Assembly (NCBI GenBank): GCA_027858215.1
Contig: JAQIDD010000210.1
Coordinates: 1 to 13,302, forward strand
Direction of reading: 5' to 3'
From: Candidatus Delongbacteria bacterium
Lineage (GTDB): Bacteria > Bacteroidota > Bacteroidia > Bacteroidales > ML635J-15
Length of the DNA stretch: 13,302 nt
Every line of letters begins with the position of its first letter. The stretch's first letter is position 1. Positions 1 to 8,108 of the stretch are shown in pieces. The translations under genes were made by a program, and so were the position numbers. A model generated the notes under the pieces. That model ran no database searches and was not told the origin of the DNA. It saw only the letters and a list, made by a program, of their open reading frames with translations.

Positions 1-417
1 CAAAACAACAAATTGTCCTTATCAAACCAGGAATCATGCACAATAAATGAACCTGTTATGCATTCAGAAATTCTGAGTACGAAAAATTACACTTATAACA
101 TTGATTACCTTTTGAACAAAAAGGAAGTCGTGGTTTTTCTGTTTGATCAAAACGCAAAACTTATCATCAGTATTGATGAAAATGGAGAAATCCATGAAGA
201 TATTGAGTATTTTGACGACAACAATAATGACAACGATACATCAGAGGAGCAAAATGATACATCCTTATTGGATGGTTTCCGAAAAAATGTGGGGAGCTTG
301 TTTAGAGAAGCCTCTGAAGTAGTATTTAATACCAATACAAATACCGAAAACAAGCTGGATAATTCTCCCGTTGAAAAGAAAAAATATTTTAAATCAGATT
401 ACGAGACTACCAATTAA
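1..417 (+). CDS. Small acidic protein of unknown function, possibly partial at left edge
   Basis: I do not recognise this protein. The frame is open from base 1, so the gene may begin outside the window. Possible internal starts are TTG at 13 and ATG at 58; the ATG would give 119 residues. The N-terminal half has alternating hydrophobic segments (KEVVVFLFDQNAKLIISID) that look like a small beta domain. The second half is low-complexity and acidic (DDNNNDNDTSEEQND), followed by a polar tail ending at Asn before TAA. There is no signal peptide or membrane segment in the visible part. The downstream outer-membrane protein gene begins only 26 nt after the stop on the same strand, so the two are probably cotranscribed. 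In Bacteroidota, barrels of that kind often follow an ECF sigma factor gene and a small hypothetical gene, so this could be such an accessory protein; that is inference from context only. Confidence 0.55.
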   Translation, partial: QNNKLSLSNQESCTINEPVMHSEILSTKNYTYNIDYLLNKKEVVVFLFDQNAKLIISIDENGEIHEDIEYFDDNNNDNDTSEEQNDTSLLDGFRKNVGSLFREASEVVFNTNTNTENKLDNSPVEKKKYFKSDYETTN

Positions 418-443
418 ATATAAACCATCAGAATATATTTATT

Positions 444-1514
444 ATGAACCATAAAAACACAAACACTATGAAACGCAAAACATTTTTACACGCAATTTTA
501 ACAGCAGCAGCCTTGTTTGTTATCACCCCATTGTTTGCAGACAACGCTCCGGAAGATGACACGCTACGGATTGTAATTGAAGGCGATACCGTCTCTACAG
601 TCAACCTGAACGAACTGGAAGAGTTGGATAACATGCCAGACATGGATAGCATTATGAACATTGTTAAAGAAGCCATGAAAGAAGTGGATGAGTCAATGGA
701 AGACATCAGGATTGAAGACAATGGAAAGACAAAGTCTGTCATTATCAAAGATAAAAAAGGAGATGTGATTAAAACCATGACAGTTAAAGATAGTAAAACG
801 GAAACTGGTGATTCTGAAATGGAGTTTGAATTTGAAAAAGATGAATCGAATAAAAGTTTTTACAACTTTATGGTATGTGAAACAGGTATGAACAATTACC
901 TTGAAAATCAAGCATTTCCATCAGGTGATGCAGCCTACTATGTGAAACCATTTGGTTCCTGGAGTTTCTCAATAGGATCAGGGTTTCGGGCTTTTGCTGC
1001 AAGTTGGTTCAGTGTAGATGTCAGTGCGGATATTTTGACGTATAATTTCAAATTGCAAAACAAGGCCGTGGATACCGACGAAGGTGTTGTTGATGACAAC
1101 AACAGGATTGTCTATATCGAAAATTCCAAGTACAATGACGGTAGCAGCCATGCCATACGTTCTAAATTGACTGTCAATTACCTGAACATGGATGTGATGC
1201 CTGTTTTTCATATCGGGCCCGAAAAAAGTGGCATAAACAAACGTTTGTTGCGAATTGGTGCAGGAGCATATGCAGGATACCGCATTGGAGCCCACACAAA
1301 AAATGGATGGGATGAAACCGGTCAAAAACGTAAAACCAAAAATCATGATAATTTTTACCTCAATAGTTTTCGTTATGGTGTCAAAGCCATGATAGGTGTC
1401 AAAGATTTTAATTTATTCATGAATTACGATCTCAATACCCTCTTTGAAAAAGATAAAGGCCCCGATGGCAAAAATCTTAATGCATTTGCCTTTGGAGTCA
1501 GATTCATCATCTGA
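444..1514 (+). CDS. Outer-membrane beta-barrel protein (porin-family/PorT-like) with acidic N-terminal region
   Basis: This is a 356-residue exported protein. ATG 444 is used here, but the in-frame ATG at 468 gives a cleaner signal peptide (MKRKTFLHAILTAAALF) with likely cleavage after residue 32 (PLFA|DN). Residues about 33-130 are highly charged, with a repeated Asp/Glu/Lys pattern and short beta segments (KSVIIKDKKGDVIKTMTVKD). Residues about 140-356 form the barrel: alternating aromatic/polar strands, a GLNNYL-like start (GMNNYLENQ), a conserved GAGAYAGYRIGAHTK block, RYGVKAMIGVKDFNLFMNY, and a hydrophobic final strand ending in FAFGVRFII. This layout matches a common Bacteroidota family annotated as outer membrane beta-barrel or porin family protein, whose substrate is usually unknown. 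A strong terminator directly follows. Family-level assignment is fairly secure; a specific role is not. Confidence 0.8.
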   Translation: MNHKNTNTMKRKTFLHAILTAAALFVITPLFADNAPEDDTLRIVIEGDTVSTVNLNELEELDNMPDMDSIMNIVKEAMKEVDESMEDIRIEDNGKTKSVIIKDKKGDVIKTMTVKDSKTETGDSEMEFEFEKDESNKSFYNFMVCETGMNNYLENQAFPSGDAAYYVKPFGSWSFSIGSGFRAFAASWFSVDVSADILTYNFKLQNKAVDTDEGVVDDNNRIVYIENSKYNDGSSHAIRSKLTVNYLNMDVMPVFHIGPEKSGINKRLLRIGAGAYAGYRIGAHTKNGWDETGQKRKTKNHDNFYLNSFRYGVKAMIGVKDFNLFMNYDLNTLFEKDKGPDGKNLNAFAFGVRFII

Positions 1515-1541
1515 GTTTAACCCAACATCACCGCTTGGTGA

Positions 1542-1577
1542 GGCCGCTCCGTTATTCCGGGGCGGCTTTCCTGTTTT
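1542..1577 (+). terminator. Intrinsic terminator after the beta-barrel gene
   Basis: GGCCGCTCCG at 1542-1551 pairs with CGGGGCGGCT at 1558-1567, including G-T wobbles, around a 6-nt loop. The stem is followed by TTCCTGTTTTT. It lies 28 nt beyond the TGA of the outer-membrane protein gene, so it should end that operon. Confidence 0.8.
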
Positions 1578-1673
1578 TAATTTATTCAGGCGCATTAGTT
1601 ACTGCTGAAAAAAATGATGAGTTAAATCGGTCATTGTAAGTTGTGTTTGATGCTGTCTTTAAAATAAGGAGTT

Positions 1674-1749
1674 CCCATTTAACCCCAACCTTCAGGTCGG
1701 GGTGTGCGAAACAATAGGATAATAAATGGGCTTTAGCCCTGAATCTTTT
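1674..1749. repeat. REP-like cluster of nested palindromes
   Basis: Three dyads lie close together. CCCATTTA (1674-1681) is repeated inverted as TAAATGGG (1723-1730). Between them, ACCCCAACC/GGTCGGGGT (1682-1690 and 1695-1703) forms a 9-bp stem with one mismatch and a TTCA loop. GGGCTTTAGCCC (1728-1739) is a 5-bp stem with a TT loop, followed by a T-rich run. Layouts like this resemble REP/RAYT-type intergenic repeats of Bacteroidota. It could also terminate transcription from either neighbour, since the methyltransferase gene converges here. Copy number elsewhere in the genome cannot be seen. Confidence 0.5.
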
Positions 1750-1779
1750 TTAAAATCACAGTGATTAGTTGCTCTGTTT

Positions 1780-2412
1780 TCATGCCTGAATTTTCTCAGC
1801 AATCATTAACCCGTCACGGACAGGCAAAATAAAATTTCTCATGCTGGGATCTTCCTGCACCATATTGTTGAATTTCTGTATCTCACGTGTTTGCGGATCA
1901 GTAGCGGTTTTTATCACTTTGCCACTCCACAAGGCATTATCAGCTATCAACAATCCGCCTGAAGCCAGCTTTGATTTGGATAATTCATAATATTCAGGAT
2001 ATTCCTGCTTATTGCCATCAATGAAAATGAGTTCGAATTCATCTGTTAATTCAGGTATGATTGTTTTTGCATCGCCTGTAATAAGTTGGACTTTATCACA
2101 CATGCCTGCTTTTTCAATGTTTTTTCTGTTGATAGCTTCCAATTCATCGTTTATTTCTATGCTGATAAGCTTGCCGCCGGTTTTCAGGCCTTCCGCCAGG
2201 CATATGGCAGAGTAACCTGTATAAGTTCCGATTTCCAGAATGCGGTGTGGTTGTTTTAGCCTGCTCAAAAGCGATAACAACCGCCCCTGGATATGCCCCG
2301 ATACCATGCGTGGGTGTACTGCATGCAAGTGGGTTTCACGGAACAATTCCTCTAAAACTTTAGATTCCTCCGTGCTATGTGATTCAATATAAGATTCAAT
2401 GTTAATATACAT
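1780..2412 (-). CDS. Class I SAM-dependent O-methyltransferase (catechol/caffeoyl-CoA type)
   Basis: This 210-residue cytoplasmic enzyme has the Methyltransf_3 (COMT/CCoAOMT-like) layout. After the helical N-terminus with HPRMVSGHIQGRLL (residues 33-46), motif I is ILEIGTYTGYSAICLAEGL (58-76) for S-adenosylmethionine. The acidic ribose-binding residue is in ISIEIN (Glu86). LIFIDGNK (128-135) and LLIADNALWSGKV (154-166) carry the expected metal ligands Asp132, Asp158 and Asn159. These let the family position a catechol-like hydroxyl near a divalent cation for methyl transfer. The natural substrate cannot be told from sequence. The length is normal and the first residues (MYINIESYIESHS) fit the family N-terminus, so the start is well supported. 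The gene stands alone between a convergent operon on one side and the divergent giant secreted protein gene on the other. Confidence 0.93.
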   Translation of the reverse strand: MYINIESYIESHSTEESKVLEELFRETHLHAVHPRMVSGHIQGRLLSLLSRLKQPHRILEIGTYTGYSAICLAEGLKTGGKLISIEINDELEAINRKNIEKAGMCDKVQLITGDAKTIIPELTDEFELIFIDGNKQEYPEYYELSKSKLASGGLLIADNALWSGKVIKTATDPQTREIQKFNNMVQEDPSMRNFILPVRDGLMIAEKIQA

Positions 2413-2417
2413 GTGTT

Positions 2418-2425
2418 CAAAAATA
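2418..2425 (-). promoter_or_regulatory. Candidate -7 element for the O-methyltransferase gene
   Basis: On the minus strand this reads TATTTTTG, an exact match to the Bacteroidota -7 consensus TAnnTTTG. It ends only 5 nt before the ATG at 2412, so transcription from it would give an almost leaderless mRNA. No convincing -33 TTTG is seen at the usual distance, so this may be chance in AT-rich DNA. Confidence 0.35.
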
Positions 2426-2603
2426 TGGTTTTGTTGGTATGATTACATCAGGTTTTTTACATAATAAATTCGTTTTTCTCAACTTATGAATTAATATTAT
2501 GTGTTTAATATGCTAAAAATTATTTATTAAGCCTGTTGATTACTTGTTTACAACTATTGATAAAAGTAACAATAATTTAATACAAATGTATTTGCATATT
2601 TGT

Positions 2604-2611
2604 TATATTTG
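2604..2611 (+). promoter_or_regulatory. Candidate -7 element for the giant T9SS cargo gene
   Basis: TATATTTG matches TAnnTTTG exactly and lies 36 nt before ATG 2648, leaving a leader of roughly 25-30 nt. A -33 TTTG at the standard distance is not present; the TTTG at 2591 is too close. The rest of the gap from 2413 to 2647 is AT-rich and shows no gene. Confidence 0.45.
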
Positions 2612-2647
2612 TAATAGCATGAATGATGCCTTGAAAAAATTGGTCGA

Positions 2648-5600
2648 ATGGTAATCCAAAACAAAACATACAGGCTGATTAATTTACAAAAATGCATTTT
2701 TGTATTTTTAATAAGCTTTGTATTTGGAATCCAGGGATGGGGGCAAAATGTAATTGATTTTGAAACAATTGGAGCTGGTTATACTCCCTCAGCGACTGAA
2801 GGTTCTGGAGATACGGATGTTTTTAATCGATCCAATCCAAATATTGGAGGAAACTCAACTTATATCTGGGCTGTTGAAGACATTTCCTTAACAGACCCGT
2901 CCATTACCCTTGACCAGATTGACGTTAGCGGGGCTTCTTCTTTCTCATTTTCAATTGATATGTTAACACCCAATACAGAAGACTGGGATACTTCAGATGA
3001 ATTATTGATAACTTATAGCATTGATGGCGGTGCATATCAAAATTTGATGTGGGTTCAGAGTAATGATGATGGTGATGCATTCAATGCTCCTGCAGCAATT
3101 GATGCTGATTTTGATGGAACTGGTGATGACGGACAAGAATTGCCGGCTTTAGTTGATGGTTTTGGTGTTGGAGTAGGCAGTAATTTTGTAACTTTTTCAA
3201 CTGGCGATATTGCCTTGTCAGGAAATAGTACGCTTGATATAAAGTTGCAATTTAATGGCTTGACATCAGCAGCAGAGGGTATTTACCTGGATGACATAAC
3301 CATTAATACTGTCTCAACAAGCCCCACCATCACCCTTTCCACATCTTCTCTTACCGGCTTTTCTTACGAAGAAGGTTCTGGTCCCTCAGCAGAGCAAAAT
3401 TTTACAGTGGAAGGCAGCAACCTGACGGATGATATTACCCTGACACCTCCCACAGATTATGAGATTTCTGAAACCTCAGGCAGTGGTTTTGGCAGTTCCA
3501 TTACGCTGAGTCAATCAGGTGGCAGTGTTTCAACAACCACAATCTATGTGCGTCTGAAATCCGGCCTCAGCATTGGAACTTACAACGGAGAAACCATTAC
3601 TGCCAGCAGTTCAGGCGCAACCGATCAGACCGTAACCTGTGATGGGGAAGTTGTGTGCCCTTCCGTATCTATTCCCACAGCCACAGCAGCTACTTCAGCA
3701 AGTGGTACTGGCTTTACTGCCAACTGGAACTCTGTGGCCGGTGCCACGGGGTATGAGCTGGATGTGTATTCTGATGGTGGGGGTTTAGATATGACTGCAG
3801 ATGGTGATGGGTCTTCGGCAGATCCCTATTCTGTTAGTCAGGCTCTGGCTTTACCTGAAGGCTCAACAGAATATTTTGTGAAAGGCTATGTTGTCGGACG
3901 TGGTAACCCAATTGCATTTGGAATTCCTGCATCAAATGATTTCAGTGTTGTGCTTGCAGAAACAGTTGATGAAACGAATGCCTCTAATGTTTTAGTTGCT
4001 CAGGTCGAATCCGTAGATAGACCAAGTTGGGGTTTGTCAACTAATCCTTCTTTGTATCAAACTGGTGTTAAGGTTGAAGGATATCGTGATAATTATGGTG
4101 GAGATCCAAGCATTGAAGGTGCTAGTAATTGGGCAGCATTGGCTGGTGGTGGTACTACCTACCACCTCCAAAACGAAGATGTGGGAAACGTAACCACTTA
4201 TGACGTATCCGGCCTGACCGCCGGTGAAACCTACTACTACGTTGTCCGTGCATACAATGATTGCGGCAGCGAAAGTGCAAATTCCAATGAAATTACAGTA
4301 AATCTTTCCTGCAGTGATCCCACTACCGAAGCAACAAGTCTGAGTTTTCCGGACACTCAATACAACCAAATGGATGTATCATGGACTGCCGGTGATGGTG
4401 ACAATCACCTTGTTGTGGCCAGTACATCGCCTATCACCGGGACGCCTTCAGATAATACAAGCTACGCTCCAGATGCAAACTTCGGAGATGGAGCCACTCT
4501 CAATGCCGGTGAATACGTTGTTTTTGCAGGCAGCGGGACAAACTTTACCATGACCGGCCTTACCAGCGATACCCAGTATTACATAAACGTATTTGAATAC
4601 AATTGCGACAGTGGCAATGAGCAGTATCTGGCAAGCTCCCCACTCGCCGGTGACGAAACTACCCTCGCCAGTATCCCGGCAGTTTCCGGCCTGGATGTTA
4701 CCTGTACAACGGAAACAACAGCCACTGTGGAATGGACCAATCCATCTACAGGTGATTGGGGAGGTGTCATCATTGCCATCCGGAATTCAAGCCTTCCTGT
4801 CCATACCTTAAGTGATGATCCCACAACGGTTTCCGCAGATGCTGTGTTTGGAGATGGACATGAATTTGGAACAACCACACCATATTCCTATGTCGTTTAT
4901 AAAGGTTCAGGAACTTCAGTAACCATAACCGGATTAACGCAGGGACAGGATTATTCGATTAAAGCAATTTCATACTACGGGAGCTTAATCGGAGATGTTA
5001 CAACAACTACAATTTCAAGTCTTGAAATAGGTGAAGTGACAGCAGCTTCTGCAACAACCGAAAACAGCCAGACAAACCTGAGCTGGTCAAATCCGGGGGC
5101 ATGCTATGATGAGATTCTTGTTGTTGGTCATGAAGCAAGCTCTGTGATCGCAGTGCCTTCCGGAGATGGTTCTTCTTATACAGCCAGCGGAAGTTTTGGT
5201 GTGGGGACCGATATCGGAACCAATGAATATGTCGTTTACAAAGGGACATCAACCTTGGTAACAGTAACCGGACTTACCAACGGAACAACGTATTACTTTA
5301 CCATATTTGTTCGTGTGGGAACAGAATGGTCTGATGGGGTTGAAGTGTTTGTAACGCCTTCTGAAGTTACCAATTTTATTCCCGGGGACCTTGCCATCAT
5401 AGCTGTTAATACCAACTACCAGGGACATGCTACGCTAGGGGATTTTGAGGAATTTACCTTTGTTGCGTTTAAAGATATCAATGTGGGAACCTCCATAGAT
5501 TTTACAGAAAATGGCTGGGAACGAGAATATGCAGATGCATGGGGAACAACCGAAGGAACCATTCGTCTGACCCGCGAAAGCAATGGTGTTGTTACTGCAG

Positions 5601-7675
5601 GAACAAGCATTACTGTTGTGATGCATGAAGCAAACGGGGTGGATGCCACTGATTTTGATGTGTACATAAATGGTACTGATGAACTGGCTGCCGGGTACTG
5701 GAGCATTACTGAACTGAACCCAACGGATGGTTCCGGTTTCAATCTTAATCCGGATGACGATATATGGATCATGCAGGGCGGTTCCTGGATTGAAAACTCA
5801 ACCGGAAGCAATCCTACCTATCACGATGATGAATATACCGGCTATGTTCTGTACGGATGGACCGCTACCGGCTGGCCGGGTTCTGATCCTGCCGGTTCAA
5901 CAATGTTTTCAAACCTGTATCCGGCCTGTGAATGTTTTAACACTAACGTGAGTGGTTTGACCAATCAGGATAAAGTAAAATACACTGGTCCCATGACCGA
6001 TGCGTCAAAACTAGACTGGATTAACCGTTTTAATGATGAAACCAACTGGACTGGTTATGCCGATGATGCCAGCTACGATGCCGGAACACCTGATTATCGC
6101 AATAATGGTGTTACAATTGGTGTTTTGCCTGGTGGATTTGAAAGTGGACGCTGGACAGCAACGTATGATAAAGATTGGTTCAATTGCCGCAACTGGCAAA
6201 ATCTGACAATTCCCAATGAAAATACTGATGTTGTTGTTTCAACAACCTATGCTTCGGATGACGCAGTTGTGGATAGTTCTGACAATGCCCTTTGTCACGG
6301 TTTAACCATTGAATCCGGTATTGGCATTGATTATTCGGATGATAACTATACGGGTAATACCATAGAAATTCATGGTGACTTGCTGAATCAGTCTGCAGGA
6401 ACCAACATCATTTCAACAGGGGGTGAAATGCTATTTGCTTCGGATGAAACAGCAGAAATTACCACAAACGGGGCAATGCTTTATGATGTTGAATTTGATG
6501 GCACAGGTGAGTTTACCTTATTGGATGATATGACTGTTGACGGAACCTTAACGCTGACTGACGGTGTTGTCAGCACAGGAACAAATAAAGTCCACGTTCA
6601 GAACACTGTTGCCGGGGCCATATCCGGACATTCCGCAGCATCTTACATCAACGGAAATTTACGCCGGGATATCACGGGAGCGGGATTGTATGATTTGCCG
6701 GTGGGAAATAGTACTTTTTATGAACTTGCCAGCCTGGATATTACAAGTGCCAATAACCTCAGTTATATTGATGTGTTTTTTGAAAACAGTGACCTTGGTG
6801 TCATCAACATAAGCGGGCTGAATATTACCATTGATGGAACCTTACTTACCAGTGTACTGGATGCAGGTTACTGGCAGGTTGAGCCTGATGGTGGCCTTAC
6901 ATCAATTGATTATGATATTATTTTGAATGAAACCGGAGCAACAAACGCAGCATCCGTGCCCGAACAACACGCTGTCATCAAACGCCCCGATGCGTTATCT
7001 GACTGGAATTTCGAGGGGATACATGACAATGCAACGCAGGCCATTAACGGGAGTGTTGTCACAGCACAGGTTTCCAGCCTCAGCGGGTTTTCACAATTTG
7101 CCATTGCACGCAGCAGTCAGTGGCCTCTAGCAATAGAATTAGTGGATTTTAATGTATCCTGCCATCCTGACGGTCTGCTTGCTGAATGGATTACTGCATC
7201 AGAAGAAAACAGCGATTATTTCTGTATTCAACACTCATCTGATGGGCATGCATGGGAAACAATGAAAAAGCATTATGCGTTTGGTACCACCAATATCCAG
7301 CAGAATTATCACATGTTGTTGGAAAACGCTCCTGCAGATGGTTATTACCGGCTGACTGAAGTGGATATGAATGGTAAAGTTACAGCCTATGCTCCTCAAT
7401 ACATCAACTGTGATACGCAGCGTGATAATACCGTGTTTATGTTGTATCCAAATCCTGCGGAATGGTACACACAGATTTCTTCAGTAAACAGCAATGCAGA
7501 CTATTATAAGCTTGTTGTCATAAACGCAAATGGGAAAACCATAAATACGCTGAACTGGGAACATCCTGATGAATCAGCCTTAAAAATGAACACAGAAAAT
7601 GTTGAGGCAGGCATGTATATCCTTCGTATTTTAAACGAATCCGAAATGCATCATTTACAACTCATTGTCAAATAA
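2648..7675 (+). CDS. Giant modular secreted protein with FN3 repeats and T9SS type A sorting domain
   Basis: This is a 1675-residue surface or extracellular protein. The signal peptide spans residues 1-33 (cleavage near GWGQ|N). Residues about 35-222 form a jelly-roll-like beta module (IYLDDITI at its end). About 225-335 is an Ig-like domain. About 338-550 is an FN3 domain interrupted at about 380-500 by an insert resembling DUF6359 (DPYSVSQALAL, VKGYVVG). FN3-like modules 2-4 (about 555-905) share YVV(F/Y)(A/K)G-xx-T-x(4)TGLT at 623, 748 and 861. About 911-1160 resembles lamin-tail/LTD-like surface domains (GDLAIIAVNTN, IDFTENGW). About 1165-1480 is beta-rich. About 1491-1590 is the module common before sorting tails (IELVDFNV, YYRLTEVDMNGK). 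The C-terminus (YPNP at 1600-1603, GMYILRI) is a type A sorting signal. Export across both membranes by T9SS is therefore expected. No active-site motif was found, so adhesion or binding is more likely than catalysis. ATG 2648 directly precedes the signal peptide; upstream ATGs terminate at once. Confidence 0.88.
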   Translation: MVIQNKTYRLINLQKCIFVFLISFVFGIQGWGQNVIDFETIGAGYTPSATEGSGDTDVFNRSNPNIGGNSTYIWAVEDISLTDPSITLDQIDVSGASSFSFSIDMLTPNTEDWDTSDELLITYSIDGGAYQNLMWVQSNDDGDAFNAPAAIDADFDGTGDDGQELPALVDGFGVGVGSNFVTFSTGDIALSGNSTLDIKLQFNGLTSAAEGIYLDDITINTVSTSPTITLSTSSLTGFSYEEGSGPSAEQNFTVEGSNLTDDITLTPPTDYEISETSGSGFGSSITLSQSGGSVSTTTIYVRLKSGLSIGTYNGETITASSSGATDQTVTCDGEVVCPSVSIPTATAATSASGTGFTANWNSVAGATGYELDVYSDGGGLDMTADGDGSSADPYSVSQALALPEGSTEYFVKGYVVGRGNPIAFGIPASNDFSVVLAETVDETNASNVLVAQVESVDRPSWGLSTNPSLYQTGVKVEGYRDNYGGDPSIEGASNWAALAGGGTTYHLQNEDVGNVTTYDVSGLTAGETYYYVVRAYNDCGSESANSNEITVNLSCSDPTTEATSLSFPDTQYNQMDVSWTAGDGDNHLVVASTSPITGTPSDNTSYAPDANFGDGATLNAGEYVVFAGSGTNFTMTGLTSDTQYYINVFEYNCDSGNEQYLASSPLAGDETTLASIPAVSGLDVTCTTETTATVEWTNPSTGDWGGVIIAIRNSSLPVHTLSDDPTTVSADAVFGDGHEFGTTTPYSYVVYKGSGTSVTITGLTQGQDYSIKAISYYGSLIGDVTTTTISSLEIGEVTAASATTENSQTNLSWSNPGACYDEILVVGHEASSVIAVPSGDGSSYTASGSFGVGTDIGTNEYVVYKGTSTLVTVTGLTNGTTYYFTIFVRVGTEWSDGVEVFVTPSEVTNFIPGDLAIIAVNTNYQGHATLGDFEEFTFVAFKDINVGTSIDFTENGWEREYADAWGTTEGTIRLTRESNGVVTAGTSITVVMHEANGVDATDFDVYINGTDELAAGYWSITELNPTDGSGFNLNPDDDIWIMQGGSWIENSTGSNPTYHDDEYTGYVLYGWTATGWPGSDPAGSTMFSNLYPACECFNTNVSGLTNQDKVKYTGPMTDASKLDWINRFNDETNWTGYADDASYDAGTPDYRNNGVTIGVLPGGFESGRWTATYDKDWFNCRNWQNLTIPNENTDVVVSTTYASDDAVVDSSDNALCHGLTIESGIGIDYSDDNYTGNTIEIHGDLLNQSAGTNIISTGGEMLFASDETAEITTNGAMLYDVEFDGTGEFTLLDDMTVDGTLTLTDGVVSTGTNKVHVQNTVAGAISGHSAASYINGNLRRDITGAGLYDLPVGNSTFYELASLDITSANNLSYIDVFFENSDLGVINISGLNITIDGTLLTSVLDAGYWQVEPDGGLTSIDYDIILNETGATNAASVPEQHAVIKRPDALSDWNFEGIHDNATQAINGSVVTAQVSSLSGFSQFAIARSSQWPLAIELVDFNVSCHPDGLLAEWITASEENSDYFCIQHSSDGHAWETMKKHYAFGTTNIQQNYHMLLENAPADGYYRLTEVDMNGKVTAYAPQYINCDTQRDNTVFMLYPNPAEWYTQISSVNSNADYYKLVVINANGKTINTLNWEHPDESALKMNTENVEAGMYILRILNESEMHHLQLIVK

Positions 7676-7695
7676 TTGTTTTGAACTTTATTGAG

Positions 7696-7723
7696 AGGCT
7701 TCCTGCGGGAGGCCTTTTTTTTT
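7696..7723 (+). terminator. Intrinsic terminator of the T9SS cargo gene
   Basis: AGGCTTCC (7696-7703) pairs with GGGAGGCCT (7708-7715) around a TGCG tetraloop, with one T-G wobble, followed by a run of nine T residues. It lies 20 nt beyond the TAA at 7675, a textbook rho-independent terminator. Confidence 0.9.
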
Positions 7724-7762
7724 GCATGAGGGCGTAGGCGGATTAGCCAGCTGAAATGGACG

Positions 7763-7833
7763 GCTTGTTTTTTGTGCCCCTGGCAGCGTGGCGTGACGGA
7801 ACAAACGCCTGCCAGTGGTTGACAAAAACAGCC
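7763..7833. repeat. Long imperfect hairpin in a GC-rich intergenic segment
   Basis: GGCTTGTTTTTTGT (7763-7775) pairs with ACAAAAACAGCC (7822-7833) apart from two bulged T residues. An inner stem follows: CTGGCAG (7780-7786) with CTGCCAG (7809-7815), extended by CGT/ACG across one bulge. The surrounding bases 7730-7930 are clearly richer in G and C than their neighbours. A second dyad, CCCGGCA (7865-7871) with TGCCGGG (7910-7916), lies just downstream. This could be a structured RNA, a decayed miniature element or a dispersed repeat. Short reading frames cross it on both strands, but none resembles a protein. Confidence 0.45.
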
Positions 7834-8038
7834 GCGCATGAAGCTGCTAGGAGCTGCAGACCGGCCCGGCATGCCTTTGCAGGTCGGTTTTTGTGCAATG
7901 GCGATGTGCTGCCGGGACATGCCCACATTAAAATCCTTTAAAAAACATGCAATTTTGGCAGTCATGTTGTCATTTTAGCACATTGTGACAGGGTTTGTAA
8001 TTGTTAATAAGAAGTTGTGTGTCAGGAAGTAAGGTTTT

Positions 8039-8068
8039 TTTGTGGATAGAAATCAATTTTTTACTTTG
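8039..8068 (+). promoter_or_regulatory. Probable promoter of the thioredoxin-glutaredoxin/groES unit
   Basis: TTTG at 8039-8042 and TTACTTTG at 8061-8068 are separated by 18 nt. This fits the Bacteroidota -33/-7 pattern TTTG-N19-TAnnTTTG with one mismatch in the -7 box. Transcription would start about 35 nt before ATG 8109. Confidence 0.5.
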
Positions 8069-8108
8069 CATGGTACGGGTTTTGCCAGTGGTGCAATAAA
8101 TAAAATGT

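Noticed and set aside
2582..2603. Imperfect dyad ACAAATG...CATATTTGT ahead of the T9SS cargo gene
   Set aside because: It needs a bulge and lies in strongly AT-rich DNA where such pairing is expected by chance.
2619..2653. Eleven-codon ORF (MNDALKKLVEW) overlapping the T9SS cargo start
   Set aside because: Could be a leader peptide, but nothing beyond its position supports translation.
4037..7130. Several 60-130 residue frames on both strands within the T9SS cargo gene
   Set aside because: Shadows of a repetitive, Thr/Ser/Gly-rich coding sequence; none has a recognisable motif or start context.
7651..7965. 104-residue reading frame on the minus strand, overlapping the end of the T9SS cargo gene
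   Set aside because: It runs through the terminator and the GC-rich hairpin, has no family-like motif, and competes with equally long frames on the other strand; an effect of GC-rich DNA.
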